A DNA stretch of 64,000 nucleotides from Thermoanaerobacter pseudethanolicus ATCC 33223 (GTDB lineage Bacteria; Bacillota; Thermoanaerobacteria; Thermoanaerobacterales; Thermoanaerobacteraceae). The stretch is taken from positions 2,270,001 to 2,334,000 of the forward strand of contig NC_010321.1 of NCBI RefSeq assembly GCF_000019085.1, given 5' to 3'. Below the pieces are notes generated by a model that saw nothing but the letters and a program-made list of their open reading frames with translations, had not been told where the DNA came from and did not search any database. Numbering within the stretch: the stretch's first letter is position 1; every line of letters begins with the position of its first letter. This document shows, one piece after another, positions 51,475 through 61,451 of this stretch. A program made the position numbers and the translations under genes.

Positions 51475-53286
51475 CTACTTTCCTAACTCCTCTGTTAATT
51501 CAATTATTTCATCTATTACACTGCCAATATACTCAATTGTATCCAATAATGGCTTTTCTGTAGTTATGTCTACACCCGCCATTTTAGCCAGTTCAACTGG
51601 TGTCTTAGTTCCACCTGCTTTTAATACCTCTTTCCAGTCCTCCAATGCCTTTTGCCCTTCCTGCAAAAATCTCTTATTTACTTGAGTGGCTATAGTAAGC
51701 CCTGCGCTGTAAGTGTAAGGATACAAACCCATGTAATAATGAGGCTGTCTCATCCAAGTAAGCTCTGCTCCTTCATTAATTTTTACTGCGTCTCCCCAGA
51801 ATTTTTCTAATACCTCTCTTTTTATTTTATTTAAAGTAGGAGCTTGAACAGAGCCACCTTTGTCGATTATTCTGTATACCTCTCTCTGATAGGCTGCTTC
51901 TAATAAGTGAGTTACAAAATTATGGTAATAGGTACGAGATATCAAAGTAAAAAGCACCCATCTTCTCATCCTTTTATCTTGTGTATTTTTCATTAGATAA
52001 TTAGCCATAAGCAATTCGTTCATAGTAGAAGGGGCTTCTATGAAATAGAGAGAAGGCCTTGAATCAAATATATTTTGGTACTGATGAGCTAAATAAAAAT
52101 GCCCTGCATGCCCTAATTCGTGAGACAGTACAAATACTTCTCTCATTCTATCAGTCCAATTAATCAATATAAAAGGATGAGCTCCATAGGGAGTAGAACA
52201 AAAGGCCCCTGTAGATTTGCCTTTGTTTTGAGGAAAATCTATCCACCTTTCCTCGAAGGCCCTTCTTACCATTTCTCTATAATCTTCTCCAAAAACCGAT
52301 AGTCCTTCTTCTATGTACTTTTTCGCCTCTTCAATCGTTATTTCCGGTTCAAACTCAGGGTCTACCTCTAATTTTAAATCTGCAAAAGTCATTTCCTCTA
52401 ATCCGTGTATTTTCTGCAAAAGTTTTGCAAACTTTCTCATATGAGGTGCCAAATGTTCCATTATCAAATCAATCTGCCTATCATATAATTCCCTATCTAC
52501 TTCTTGATGAAATAAAAGGCTGTCAATTACAGAATCAAATTTTCTCAAAGTCGCTATTGTCTTCTCCTTTTGCACTTGTGTCTGGTAAACCGCAGCTATA
52601 GTATGCTGATATTCTCTTAATTTTTTAGAAAAAGCCTCAAAAGCCGCTCTCCTAACTTTTGTATCGTTTTCATACTCCCATTTACCTTCAAATAGTGCAA
52701 AACTTAAGGGATAATCTTTTCCGTCAACTGTAAAGGTGCCAAAATCCATATCCGCTAATTTTGCCATATTGTAGATATGATAAGGTGCTTCTAAAACACT
52801 CGAAAGAGCAGATAAAGTTTTTTCTACTTCTGGAAGAAGAGCATGTTTTTTCTTTCTGATTATTTTTCTGAGGTAATTGGCATTCTCCTTTGATTCTTCT
52901 ATAGCTTGATTTATTATTTCTTCATCTAATTCTATAATTTCTGATTCTATAAAACTTATCCTGCTTTCAATATCAGAGGCTATGTTTGAAAGTATTGTCC
53001 GTCTTTGTAAATTTTCTGTATTAGTCTGGTCAACTGAAACAGCAAGATGTGCATAAGAACCTGCAAGAATCATTAGTTGAGCTAACTTTTTTAGCTTATC
53101 CAAGCAGTTGTTAATCATTTGAGGAGCATCAAGCTTTCCTTTAAACTCTTCTTCCAACTCTTTTGCGAGTTTTTGAGCCTCCTCTACTGCCTCCTCATAT
53201 TCCTTTTCCGTTTTAAAAATTCCCGACAAATCCCACGTCAACCTTTCATCTACGTCTTTTCTTTCTAACAATTGCGTACTCAACAA
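51475..53286 (-). CDS. pepF: Oligoendopeptidase F
   Basis: A 603-residue M3B zinc metallopeptidase. The active-site motif LSHELGHAGHFYLAHQ (HExxH, about 386-401) is present with the distal Glu in FIEAPSTMNELLMANYLM. The helical N-terminal domain fits the family, and length is typical. The start is TTG, behind AAGGGGG, with two adjacent TTG codons possible. It degrades oligopeptides in the cytoplasm. It stands alone as a transcription unit. Confidence 0.95.
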   Translation of the reverse strand: MLSTQLLERKDVDERLTWDLSGIFKTEKEYEEAVEEAQKLAKELEEEFKGKLDAPQMINNCLDKLKKLAQLMILAGSYAHLAVSVDQTNTENLQRRTILSNIASDIESRISFIESEIIELDEEIINQAIEESKENANYLRKIIRKKKHALLPEVEKTLSALSSVLEAPYHIYNMAKLADMDFGTFTVDGKDYPLSFALFEGKWEYENDTKVRRAAFEAFSKKLREYQHTIAAVYQTQVQKEKTIATLRKFDSVIDSLLFHQEVDRELYDRQIDLIMEHLAPHMRKFAKLLQKIHGLEEMTFADLKLEVDPEFEPEITIEEAKKYIEEGLSVFGEDYREMVRRAFEERWIDFPQNKGKSTGAFCSTPYGAHPFILINWTDRMREVFVLSHELGHAGHFYLAHQYQNIFDSRPSLYFIEAPSTMNELLMANYLMKNTQDKRMRRWVLFTLISRTYYHNFVTHLLEAAYQREVYRIIDKGGSVQAPTLNKIKREVLEKFWGDAVKINEGAELTWMRQPHYYMGLYPYTYSAGLTIATQVNKRFLQEGQKALEDWKEVLKAGGTKTPVELAKMAGVDITTEKPLLDTIEYIGSVIDEIIELTEELGK

Positions 53287-53458
53287 AATTTCCCCCTTCT
53301 AATATTTTTTTTACATCTAAACAAATTATAATATTCTTACAAAACTATTGCAATAAAACCTCCTAATCAGATAGCACTCTAAAGTGTTAAGGAGTTTTTA
53401 CCATATACAGTTTTATTTATTCTTTACTCATATAATATATGGTAAATAAAACAAATTC

Positions 53459-53478
53459 AACCCGAATTAATTCGGGTT
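53459..53478. terminator. Perfect palindrome at the end of the chrA pair
   Basis: AACCCGAATTAATTCGGGTT is a perfect 20-bp palindrome 8 nt beyond the second chrA stop. On the minus strand a T-rich stretch follows (TGAATTTGTTTT), compatible with a terminator. A separate hairpin (CTCCT...AGGAG, 53361-53395) lies between it and pepF. Confidence 0.6.
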
Positions 53479-53486
53479 GTGAGGTG

Positions 53487-54005
53487 TTAGTAGATGACAA
53501 TACCTAAAATCGCAGCCATAACTATTATTATGAGCGGGTTTATTTTCAACAGGTACAGCCCAACAAAGACCACCGCCGCCACCAGCATATCTTTAATGCC
53601 GGTAAAAGAGCTCTTTCCCACGGAATAAGCCGCCTGGACGATAAGGGCGATAACCGCCGGCCTGACTCCCTTAAAAAAGGCATCTAGCCAAGGTAAGTGA
53701 CGGTACCTAATTATCAAGAGGGCAAGGATGATTATAATCAGGAAAGAGGGGGACGTAACTCCAATGGTGGCCGCCGCCGATCCCCAGAATCCTCCTACTT
53801 TATACCCCACAAAGGTAGCCGCATTTATGGCTATGGGACCGGGGGTCATTTGCGAAATGGCTATTATATCTAGGAATTGGTCCACCGAGAGCCAGTGGTG
53901 GATGTCTATAATCTCTTTTTTAATGAGGGGAATCATCGCGTAACCACCGCCGAAGCTGAAGGCTCCCACTTTAAAAAACGCCCAGAAAAGGCTTAAATAT
54001 ATCAT
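53487..54005 (-). CDS. chrA: Chromate transporter half-protein ChrA (second)
   Basis: A 172-residue single-domain ChrA protein with about six membrane helices. It contains the family signature FWAFFKVGAFSFGGGYAMIPLI (about 7-28) and FLDIIAISQMTPGPIAINAATFVGYK. Such half-size proteins occur in pairs with opposite topology and together form a CHR transporter for chromate, perhaps sulfate-like anions. It overlaps the first half gene by 4 nt. Its GC content is clearly higher than the surrounding core genes. Confidence 0.93.
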   Translation of the reverse strand: MIYLSLFWAFFKVGAFSFGGGYAMIPLIKKEIIDIHHWLSVDQFLDIIAISQMTPGPIAINAATFVGYKVGGFWGSAAATIGVTSPSFLIIIILALLIIRYRHLPWLDAFFKGVRPAVIALIVQAAYSVGKSSFTGIKDMLVAAVVFVGLYLLKINPLIIIVMAAILGIVIY

Positions 54006-54586
54006 TTATCTCCACGCTCCTCCGGATCCCGAAGTCTGTTTTGCAAGAACATTCCGGATATTCCTGATGCTAGGATCACTATTATAGGATGAAGGTCAAA
54101 AATCAAGAGGGCTGCCAGAGAAAGGACTGCTATTATTACGCCCACAGGAGTTTTAAAAGCGGCTTTGCGAAGGTTAAAAGCAGACGCCAGTATGAGCACC
54201 ACTATGCCCGGGTATATCCCCTTGAAGGCTTTTTTCACGTAGATGCTGGATTTAATGTCGTCGTAGAACAAAGCAACAAATAGTATTATCAGAAACGACG
54301 GGAGTATGGTCCCCAGGACGGCTATGCAGGAGCCCAAAAACCCGTACAGTTTATAGCCTATGTATATGGAAGTATTTATGGCCACTGCCCCCGGGGCCGA
54401 CTGGGTCACAGCAATTATATCCAAAAATTCCTCTTCCTTTATCCATTTCTGCTTATCCACCATTTCTACCTTCATAAGGGGTATCATGGCAAACCCACCG
54501 CCTAGAGTAAAAGCACCGATTTTAAAAAAAGCCCAAAACATGAGCAAAAGTTCCCTCGGCTCCAGCTTTTTTATTTTCCCATTCAA
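54002..54586 (-). CDS. chrA: Chromate transporter half-protein ChrA (first)
   Basis: A 194-residue ChrA half-protein with FWAFFKIGAFTLGGGFAMIPLM (about 17-38) and FLDIIAVTQSAPGAVAINTSIYIGYKL. It starts at TTG, behind AAGGA. The pair of short ChrA genes acts as one two-domain transporter. GC-rich codons and two adjoining mobile-element remnants suggest acquisition by transfer. Real substrate is not proven. Confidence 0.93.
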   Translation of the reverse strand: MNGKIKKLEPRELLLMFWAFFKIGAFTLGGGFAMIPLMKVEMVDKQKWIKEEEFLDIIAVTQSAPGAVAINTSIYIGYKLYGFLGSCIAVLGTILPSFLIILFVALFYDDIKSSIYVKKAFKGIYPGIVVLILASAFNLRKAAFKTPVGVIIAVLSLAALLIFDLHPIIVILASGISGMFLQNRLRDPEERGDK

Positions 54587-54710
54587 TGGATATCACGTCC
54601 TTTTTTAAAATTTCTCTTTCAATCAATTATATCACGATTTTTTACCTTACCAGATGGTATACTTAATATAAAAAAGAGTATCAGTATATATCAGTATAAG
54701 TGTTAATTAT

Positions 54711-54745
54711 AAAATTTGAAAACCAAGGAAAGTATGAAAAATTAA
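54711..54745. repeat. 35-bp direct repeat, left of the ISL3 element
   Basis: A 35-bp sequence (starting AAAATTTGAAAACC) ends exactly where the IS begins and recurs without mismatch at 56255-56289, exactly where it ends. Confidence 0.9.
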
Positions 54746-56254
54746 GGTTCTATAATAAATGTTGGGGTGGGGAAAAAGAAATCTATAAAAAGAGAGCACT
54801 TATTCTGAATGCCTGCTATAATAGAAGTGGTTAAAATAACCCAACAAAAGGAGGCATCAGAATAAGTGCAAGGTAATTATATCACAAATTTCTTAAAATC
54901 TGAAGATACAATTTTGGAAGGTGTTGTAGAGAATGACAACAGGATAGAGCTTCATATTAAGATGAAACAGAAACCACATATTTGTCCAAGGTGCGGGGAA
55001 ATAACATCTAAGATTCATGATTATAGAGTACAAAGAATAAAAGATGTACCGCTATTCGGGAAACCAACAGTGATAGTACTAAAAAAGAGGAGATACGTTT
55101 GTAAACACTGTGGCAAGAAATTCTATGAACATGTAGACTATTTACCACGTTACCATAGAATGACCAACAGATTATCTATTTACATACTACAACAACTAAA
55201 AAAACAACAAAGCATGAAAGATATATCTGAAGTTACAGGGGTATCAATTACGACTGTGATGAGACTTTTAGACACAATAGGAGTAGAACCTGATTATAAA
55301 ACATTACCGGAAATTATCAGTATAGACGAATTCAAAGGGAACTCTGGAGGCAGGAAATATCATTGCATTATTGTAGACCCAAAAGAAAGAAAAATATTAG
55401 ATATTTTAAAAGACAGAAAACAAGAGAATCTAAGTGAATATTTCAAAAGATTTAAAGACAGGAATAAAGTAAAGTGGGTTATTATAGACATGTGGAGGCC
55501 TTTTTCAGATACAGTAAAAACATATTTCAAAGGAGCTAAAATAGCAATAGACAAATTTCATTTTACAAGATACATATATTGGGCGATAGAAAATGTAAGA
55601 AAGAGAATACAAAAAGAGCTACCAGACAATAAAAGAAAATATTTCAAAAGAAGCCGTAAGCTTCTTCTTGCAAAATATGATACTTTAACAACAGAACAAA
55701 AAGAAGAATTGGAAGTAATGTTCTGGTACAGCGACGACTTAAGAATAGCATACCTTTTAAAAGAAGAATTTAATGATAAAGTATTAAAATGCAAAAATTC
55801 AAAGGAAGCAAAAATAGAATTAAAAAGATGGATACAGTTAGCTAAAGAAAGCAAAATTGATGAATTTAAAAGATGTGTGCAAGTATTTAACCGTTGGTTT
55901 GAAGAAATAACAAATGCCTTTGATATACCATATACTAATTCTGTAACAGAAGGTTACAATAATAAAATTAAGGTGCTAAAAAGGCTTGCATATGGCTATA
56001 GAAATTTTCATCGATTTAGAAAGAGAATATTATATTGTAATGCTTAATGTTCTAACTTAATACTATTTTTAGTGATAAAGGATATTCAAGGATATTATAG
56101 AGCTTTGATGAAAAGGCATAGATAAATATCCACCCATACTTCTAGCTATATCTCTTATCACAACTAACAATTTACAAATATTACCATATTATGTGATAAG
56201 ATTTATAGGTGGGCATTCAGAAAAAATACCCACCCCAACTATTGACAAAGAGCC
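54746..56254 (+). mobile_element. ISL3-family insertion sequence
   Basis: A 1,509-bp element. The left end begins GGTTCTATAATAAATGTTGG and the right end, reverse-complemented, GGCTCTTTGTCAATAGTTGG, both followed by GGTGGG. These are imperfect inverted repeats of the ISL3 type. It carries one intact transposase gene. The element is flanked by 35-bp direct repeats in place of the 8-bp duplication typical of ISL3. Confidence 0.88.
54866..56047 (+). CDS. ISL3-family transposase
   Basis: A 393-residue transposase starting at GTG behind AAAGGAGG. It has an N-terminal zinc finger (CPRCGEITSKIHDYRVQRIKD, then CKHCGKKFYE), a helix-turn-helix (MKDISEVTGVSITTVMRLL) and a DDE core. The acidic residues are in ISIDEFKG, VIIDMWRPF and, near the end, YTNSVTEGYNNKIK. 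The N-terminal Cys/helical region and the SVTEGYNNKIK motif are characteristic of ISL3. The gene looks intact. Confidence 0.95.
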   Translation: MQGNYITNFLKSEDTILEGVVENDNRIELHIKMKQKPHICPRCGEITSKIHDYRVQRIKDVPLFGKPTVIVLKKRRYVCKHCGKKFYEHVDYLPRYHRMTNRLSIYILQQLKKQQSMKDISEVTGVSITTVMRLLDTIGVEPDYKTLPEIISIDEFKGNSGGRKYHCIIVDPKERKILDILKDRKQENLSEYFKRFKDRNKVKWVIIDMWRPFSDTVKTYFKGAKIAIDKFHFTRYIYWAIENVRKRIQKELPDNKRKYFKRSRKLLLAKYDTLTTEQKEELEVMFWYSDDLRIAYLLKEEFNDKVLKCKNSKEAKIELKRWIQLAKESKIDEFKRCVQVFNRWFEEITNAFDIPYTNSVTEGYNNKIKVLKRLAYGYRNFHRFRKRILYCNA

Positions 56255-56289
56255 AAAATTTGAAAACCAAGGAAAGTATGAAAAATTAA
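56255..56289. repeat. 35-bp direct repeat, right of the ISL3 element
   Basis: Perfect second copy of the 35-bp sequence at 54711-54745. Confidence 0.9.
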
Positions 56290-56293
56290 AATA

Positions 56294-56337
56294 AAGGGCG
56301 GGCATTCAAAAAATACCCACCCTAACTTTTAACAAAA
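56294..56337 (-). terminator. Terminator of the V-ATPase operon with an ISL3-end-like sequence
   Basis: On the minus strand GGGTGGGTA pairs with TGCCCGCCC, and TTTATTTTAA follows, 13 nt after the subunit D stop. The same stretch is nearly identical to the right end of the ISL3 element at 56213-56254 (GGGCATTCA, then AATACCCACCC), so the terminator may derive from an older IS end. Confidence 0.7.
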
Positions 56338-56349
56338 GAAACATGCACT

Positions 56350-56979
56350 TTATCCCTTCATCACCATTTCCTTTATCTTCATAAGTCTTGTGCGGCTTGA
56401 ACGTTCGTTTTCGTCCAACTTCATTGTGATGTACTTTATAGTATTTTCAAGCTGCGGTATTAAGACATATTCTAGGGCGTTTACCCTGCGGCGAGTTTTT
56501 TCAATCTCATCGGCCATGAGTTGACAAGCCTTTTCAAGCTCAGCCAATTTTAGCATCTTTGGAAGCATGGTCGCCAAAGTACGTATGGCTGCGTCCATTT
56601 CCGCTGACGTGTTCGCAAAACCGTAAGGGTAGAGATTTTTACTCTCCTCCTGTAATATCTCTAACTTTGGTACGTTGACGCTCATGATGTTCTCCTTTTT
56701 GACGTTTATACTGACCTTAGCAGAGGGAATCATGAGACTCTCTTCAACAACGTTGGCGGACATTTGGCTTCTTGCCATGGTGAAACTTTTAAAAGCACCG
56801 ATGAGTTCAGCCTCAACCTCCTCCCGCAGAGCTCTATTCTGTTTTACCATGTCCAAAAATTTCTTCACAAGCTCATCCTGCTTGTCTTTCAAAAGCTTGT
56901 GGCCACGCTTTGCGGTCACAAGCCTTTTTTTCAAGCTGGTAAGTTCCATTCGGGTAGGATTTACATGTATCATTGTCAT
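56350..56979 (-). CDS. atpD: V-type ATP synthase subunit D
   Basis: A 209-residue central-stalk subunit, predicted as two long helices with VNPTRMELTSLKKRLVTAKRGHKLLKDKQDEL at the start and RRVNALEYVLIPQLENTIKYI near the end. These are the conserved ends of subunit D, which rotates inside the A3B3 head. Its ATG overlaps the stop of subunit B (TAATG). It is the last gene of the I-K-E-C-F-A-B-D operon. Confidence 0.95.
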   Translation of the reverse strand: MTMIHVNPTRMELTSLKKRLVTAKRGHKLLKDKQDELVKKFLDMVKQNRALREEVEAELIGAFKSFTMARSQMSANVVEESLMIPSAKVSINVKKENIMSVNVPKLEILQEESKNLYPYGFANTSAEMDAAIRTLATMLPKMLKLAELEKACQLMADEIEKTRRRVNALEYVLIPQLENTIKYITMKLDENERSSRTRLMKIKEMVMKG

Positions 56980-58358
56980 TATTCTCCTTTTTCAGGAAGA
57001 TATTTGTCAATATATTCATCTCTTACTCTTTTAAGCTCGGCTCTCGGCAATATCGTCAATAGATCCCACCCTATCGCCAGAGTCTCCTCAATACTCCTAT
57101 CCTCGTCTTCTCTCTGGGCCACGTACCTGGCCTCAAACTCATCGGCGAATTTTGCATAAAGCTTATCGGTATCGGAAAGAGCGGCCTCACCCAGGATTAC
57201 CGCCAGCTCCTTCGCCTGCTTCCCACGTGCATAGGAGGCAAATAGCTGGTTCATAAGGTCAGCATGGTCTTCCCGAGTCTTGCCTTGGCCAATACCTTTA
57301 TCCTTAAGTCTTGACAGAGACGGAAGCACATCTATCGGCGGATAGATACCCTTCCTGTAGAGATCGCGACTTAAGATTATCTGACCTTCAGTAATATACC
57401 CGGTGAGGTCGGGTATCGGGTGGGTCTTGTCGTCTTCAGGCATGGTCAAAATGGGTATCTGAGTAATAGACCCTTTTCTCCCCTTTATTCGGCCTGCCCT
57501 CTCGTATATCGTTGCAAGGTCGGTATATAGGTAACCGGGATAGCCTCTTCGACCAGGAACTTCTTTCCTTGCAGCCGACACTTCTCGCAAAGCCTCGCAG
57601 TAATTGGTCATATCAGTCATGATAACAAGCACGTGCATCTCTTTTTCGTATGCCAAGAATTCCGCGCAAGTCAACGCCATACGAGGAGTAGCTATACGCT
57701 CAATAGCCGGGTCGTTAGCCAAGTTGATAAATAATACACTTCGGTCTATCGCACCGGTACGCCTGAAATCCGATATAAAGTAGTCAGCTTCCTCAAAAGT
57801 TATGCCCATCGCTGCAAATACTACAGCGAACTTACTGTCACTACCAAGTACCTTAGCCTGTCTTGCTATCTGCGCTGCTAGCTGGGCATGAGGCAGACCT
57901 GAACCCGAAAAGATCGGAAGTTTCTGTCCTCTTACCAAAGTATTCAGCCCATCGATGGCAGATATCCCTGTCTGGATGAACTCAGAAGGATAATCTCGGG
58001 CCGTCGGATTAATAGGATTACCGTTAATATCCAGCCGCTTTTCTGGTATGATCATTGGTCCTTTGTCCCTTGGACGACCCAAACCATCGAAAACCCTGCC
58101 CAACATATCGATAGAAACCCCGAGCTCGATGCTTTTTCCGACAAACCTTACTTTACAGTCGTTTATATTAAGCCCCGTAGAACCTTCAAACAGCTGAACA
58201 AGTGCTTTATCCCCGTTGACCTCAAGCACCTGTCCCCTACGAATTTCTCCCGTTCCAGTCTCAATTTCCACCAGCTCATTGTATTTGACACCTTCCACTT
58301 TTTCAACCAGCATTAACGGGCCGACAATTTCTCTAACGGTTTTATATTCTCTAAGCAT
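56979..58358 (-). CDS. atpB: V-type ATP synthase subunit B
   Basis: A 459-residue non-catalytic nucleotide-binding subunit. Conserved stretches are [20 protein letters not shown], the [19 protein letters not shown] region (in place of a full P-loop), and [36 protein letters not shown] take the ATG at 58358, 7 nt after GGGAGGTG. Its start overlaps the end of subunit A by 8 nt. Confidence 0.96.
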   Translation of the reverse strand: MLREYKTVREIVGPLMLVEKVEGVKYNELVEIETGTGEIRRGQVLEVNGDKALVQLFEGSTGLNINDCKVRFVGKSIELGVSIDMLGRVFDGLGRPRDKGPMIIPEKRLDINGNPINPTARDYPSEFIQTGISAIDGLNTLVRGQKLPIFSGSGLPHAQLAAQIARQAKVLGSDSKFAVVFAAMGITFEEADYFISDFRRTGAIDRSVLFINLANDPAIERIATPRMALTCAEFLAYEKEMHVLVIMTDMTNYCEALREVSAARKEVPGRRGYPGYLYTDLATIYERAGRIKGRKGSITQIPILTMPEDDKTHPIPDLTGYITEGQIILSRDLYRKGIYPPIDVLPSLSRLKDKGIGQGKTREDHADLMNQLFASYARGKQAKELAVILGEAALSDTDKLYAKFADEFEARYVAQREDEDRSIEETLAIGWDLLTILPRAELKRVRDEYIDKYLPEKGE

Positions 58359-60123
58359 CGGCTGCACCTCCCTCGATGAGGCCTTGCATAGCCTTTTTTA
58401 TCTCCTTCTCTATTTCGTCGAAAACAGTCAACTTCGACTCTTCAACATATTTAGCACGGGCAATTTTCTCGCGTACTGGGTGCTTCTCTATTTCCGAAAA
58501 CGGGACACCTTTTTCAAGAGCTTTCTGCGCTTCTTGGTAGAATATCATTATAAGCTTAAGCATTCTGTACTGCTTTTCCATTGACGAGTATGTGTCCACC
58601 TCGTGAAAAGCGTTCTGGTGTAAGAAATCTTCCCTGATGGATCTGGCAACTTCTAGCACTAGGCGATCTCTGGTGGAAAGAGCGTCGATACCCACTAATC
58701 TTACGATTTCCTGGAGGCTTGCCTCTTCCTGTAGTAGCCTCATAGCCTCACTGCGCAGCTCTCCCCAGTCACTGCTCACGTTTTTGTTCATGTAGTCTTC
58801 CACAACATCGGAATACAACGAATAGCTCGTCAACCAGTTAATAGCCGGGAAATGGCGCGCATAGGCCAGCTCCGAATCCAGTGCCCAGAACACCTTCACC
58901 ACGCGAAGGGTTGCTTGAGTAACCGGCTCTGACAGGTCGCCCCCCGGTGGGGATACAGCACCTACTACCGTCAAAGCTCCCTCCCGATTGTCACTGCCCA
59001 GGCATATGACTCTGCCAGCTCTCTCATAAAACTCCGCAAGCCTCCTTGCAAGGTAGGCTGGATAACCTTCTTCCCCCGGCATTTCTTCAAGCCTTCCGGA
59101 CATTTCACGCAATGCCTCGGCCCAGCGGGACGTTGAGTCTGCCATCAAAGCCACGCTGTAGCCCATGTCCCTGAAGTATTCGGCGATGGTTATGCCAGTG
59201 TATATAGACGCTTCGCGCGCTGCCACAGGCATGTTAGAAGTGTTGGCAATAAGCACCGTTCGTTTCATGAGAGGTTCCTCTGTTTTGGGGTCCTTAAGTT
59301 CTGGGAATTCAAGGAGTACGTCGGTCATCTCGTTGCCCCGCTCACCGCAGCCGATATATACCACTATTTCAGCATCGGCCCACTTGGCTAGCTGGTGCTG
59401 AACCACAGTTTTGCCGCTACCAAAAGGTCCAGGTATGCACGCCGTACCTCCCTTAGTAACCGGAAAAAGGGTGTCAATGACCCTTTGTCCAGTGGGCATC
59501 GGAATTTCGGGGGGCAGCTTCTCTTTGTATGGCCTAGCCTTTCGAACCGGCCATTTCTGCATCATCGTGATTTCCACTATCTGTCCAGAATCGGTTTTTA
59601 TTCTGGCAATAGGCTCGGTTACTGTATATTCTCCTTCCCTGATGTCTTCGACAATACCTGAAATAGCAGGAGGAACCATTATGCGATGTTCAACTATAAC
59701 TGTCTCCTGCACTGTGCCGATAATATCGCCACCACTGACCTTGTCGCCAGACTTAACTTTAGGCGTAAATTTCCACTTTTTCTCGCGGTTCAGAGAAGGC
59801 ACATCTATGCCTCTTGTTATAAAGCTGCCGACTTTTTTTTCTATAACGTCAAGAGGTCTCTGGATTCCGTCAAAAATGCCTTCCAGCATTCCCGGTCCCA
59901 GTTCGACGCTGAGGGGTTCCCCTGTGGACACCACAGGGTCCCCAGGGCCCAGTCCAGAAGTTTCTTCGTATACCTGAATTGATACCCTCTCTCCGCGTAT
60001 TTCAATGATTTCACCTATAAGACCCTGATTACCCACCTTTACCACGTCGAACATCTTGGCTTCAGGAAGTCCCTCAGCTACCACAAGGGGGCCGGAAACT
60101 TTGGTTATTATACCCTGGCTCAT
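58351..60123 (-). CDS. atpA: V-type ATP synthase catalytic subunit A
   Basis: A 590-residue catalytic subunit, normal size, no intein. Walker A is [19 protein letters not shown] (about 231-249), the catalytic Glu is in [18 protein letters not shown], and the insertion domain unique to A-subunits lies at about 110-190. ATP hydrolysis or synthesis takes place here at the A/B interface. Its ATG overlaps the stop of subunit F (ATGA). GC content is higher than in the core genes of the left part. Confidence 0.97.
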   Translation of the reverse strand: MSQGIITKVSGPLVVAEGLPEAKMFDVVKVGNQGLIGEIIEIRGERVSIQVYEETSGLGPGDPVVSTGEPLSVELGPGMLEGIFDGIQRPLDVIEKKVGSFITRGIDVPSLNREKKWKFTPKVKSGDKVSGGDIIGTVQETVIVEHRIMVPPAISGIVEDIREGEYTVTEPIARIKTDSGQIVEITMMQKWPVRKARPYKEKLPPEIPMPTGQRVIDTLFPVTKGGTACIPGPFGSGKTVVQHQLAKWADAEIVVYIGCGERGNEMTDVLLEFPELKDPKTEEPLMKRTVLIANTSNMPVAAREASIYTGITIAEYFRDMGYSVALMADSTSRWAEALREMSGRLEEMPGEEGYPAYLARRLAEFYERAGRVICLGSDNREGALTVVGAVSPPGGDLSEPVTQATLRVVKVFWALDSELAYARHFPAINWLTSYSLYSDVVEDYMNKNVSSDWGELRSEAMRLLQEEASLQEIVRLVGIDALSTRDRLVLEVARSIREDFLHQNAFHEVDTYSSMEKQYRMLKLIMIFYQEAQKALEKGVPFSEIEKHPVREKIARAKYVEESKLTVFDEIEKEIKKAMQGLIEGGAADA

Positions 60124-60449
60124 TCCCTTCCCTCTCTTTCAAAAATGATATCTGCTCCAATAGCTTTTTCCACAGATTTTCTCACGTCATTTATACCGAT
60201 TCCCAGAGTACCTCGGTTGCTGGGAATCAAAGTAATGATTGGCAAGATTTTATTCCTGAAAAAGTCTATTTTATCCCTTATCTTTTCTGCTAGATGTTCA
60301 GTTATGAAGATAACGGCGTAATTCTCCCGAGCTAGTTTCATGAGTGTATCCGATGCTTCTACCTCATCAATGGCCCGGAAAGTATCAATACCCGTTGACT
60401 TAAACGAAAGCACTGTATCGTGGTCTCCAATTACTCCTATTTTATACAT
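60120..60449 (-). CDS. atpF: V-type ATP synthase subunit F
   Basis: A 109-residue subunit that starts [22 protein letters not shown] and has [14 protein letters not shown] and [17 protein letters not shown], the Rossmann-like fold of subunit F, which binds subunit D in the rotor. The second of two near ATGs (60449) has GAGGG 6 nt upstream. It overlaps both neighbours. Confidence 0.95.
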   Translation of the reverse strand: MYKIGVIGDHDTVLSFKSTGIDTFRAIDEVEASDTLMKLARENYAVIFITEHLAEKIRDKIDFFRNKILPIITLIPSNRGTLGIGINDVRKSVEKAIGADIIFEREGRE

Positions 60450-61446
60450 AGACATCCCTCAGCCTTTCCCTTATCATGTCTTGAGAAATTCCATTAATTT
60501 TCCCCACAATTAAAACCCTCAATATTTTGAGTTCGTTCTCTTTGGCCCCAAGATAACCCACAACGGTTTCTAAACCAAAAGGCTTATATAGCCCCCTTCT
60601 GAGCATATCAAGTAGGAAATCGTCGGCCAACTTCTCGTAGGCCGCTGGACTACCTGTTGACATCCAGTTTTCCAAGCCTTCTTTAACAACCATAAAATAC
60701 TTGGAAGATGCCAGTGCCTCAATTAGCACTGGCACTGGTTCTTGAAACATTTTCTCGAAAAACTCTGGATCAATACTGCCACCGGGCAGGAGAGATTTCT
60801 CCAGGGCCCTTAAATCGGCCTCCATATATTTCAACCTGACCATCGTTTTTATATTTGTGAGATCTACCATCGCGGCCAAATAACTTTTAAGAAAATCGTG
60901 GCTTATGTCTTGGACCAAAAGATTGAGTTCTTCATATAAAGCCCTGTCCAGTATGAGGTCCACCTGTTGCGGGTCCAGGGTTTCTTCGTAAACTTCGGCA
61001 GCCCTCTCAAAAGCGGCCCGCATCAACTTCGGGAGGGCTACATCCTTCTCTCCTTTATTCAACCTTAAAAGCTCATCGACAGGGACTTCTCCCAAGGTCG
61101 AAAGATTTTTCGGCACATCAATGCCGAGTATTCTACTTTTTAAAAGGACTTTTAGATTATGATAGTCGTACTTTAAGGTAAAAAACCTTACGGCCCTATG
61201 GTCTTTCAAAGAGCCTTTTATCATCTCCAAAGTTTTTTTCATGCTATTTTCTAAAGCCTTTTCGAAATCATATATATTTTCCAATTCTTCAAAATCTGAA
61301 GCATAATCTGTCTCGCTGAGGACCCTGATGACTGCATCCATGTCCTCTACCTCAAGAATCCTCTCGACAATGGCCCTGCTCAACAGCTTGTTTTCCAGAG
61401 ACCTTATTCTGCCCGATGCATATAAAAAGTCCTGTTCTACAACCAT
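60442..61446 (-). CDS. atpC: V-type ATP synthase subunit C
   Basis: A 334-residue, mainly helical subunit (DFLYASGRIRSLENKLLSR at the start). It forms the socket between central stalk and c-ring. The repeated YDYHNLKVLLKSRILG and VDLTNIKTMVRLKYME segments are typical of subunit C/d. The ATG at 61446 lies 8 nt after GAGGAG, which sits at the end of subunit E. Confidence 0.94.
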   Translation of the reverse strand: MVVEQDFLYASGRIRSLENKLLSRAIVERILEVEDMDAVIRVLSETDYASDFEELENIYDFEKALENSMKKTLEMIKGSLKDHRAVRFFTLKYDYHNLKVLLKSRILGIDVPKNLSTLGEVPVDELLRLNKGEKDVALPKLMRAAFERAAEVYEETLDPQQVDLILDRALYEELNLLVQDISHDFLKSYLAAMVDLTNIKTMVRLKYMEADLRALEKSLLPGGSIDPEFFEKMFQEPVPVLIEALASSKYFMVVKEGLENWMSTGSPAAYEKLADDFLLDMLRRGLYKPFGLETVVGYLGAKENELKILRVLIVGKINGISQDMIRERLRDVYV

Positions 61447-61451
61447 CGCAA

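Noticed and set aside
51440-51487. 15-codon plus-strand frame behind AGGAGG
   Set aside because: Too short, unknown, and it overlaps the end of pepF. Probably chance.
56079-56212. Extra coding sequence downstream of the ISL3 transposase
   Set aside because: No frame with a start and ribosome binding site. It is the non-coding right part of the element.
58351-60123. Possible intein in V-ATPase subunit A
   Set aside because: The protein is 590 residues, the normal size, with continuous family motifs.
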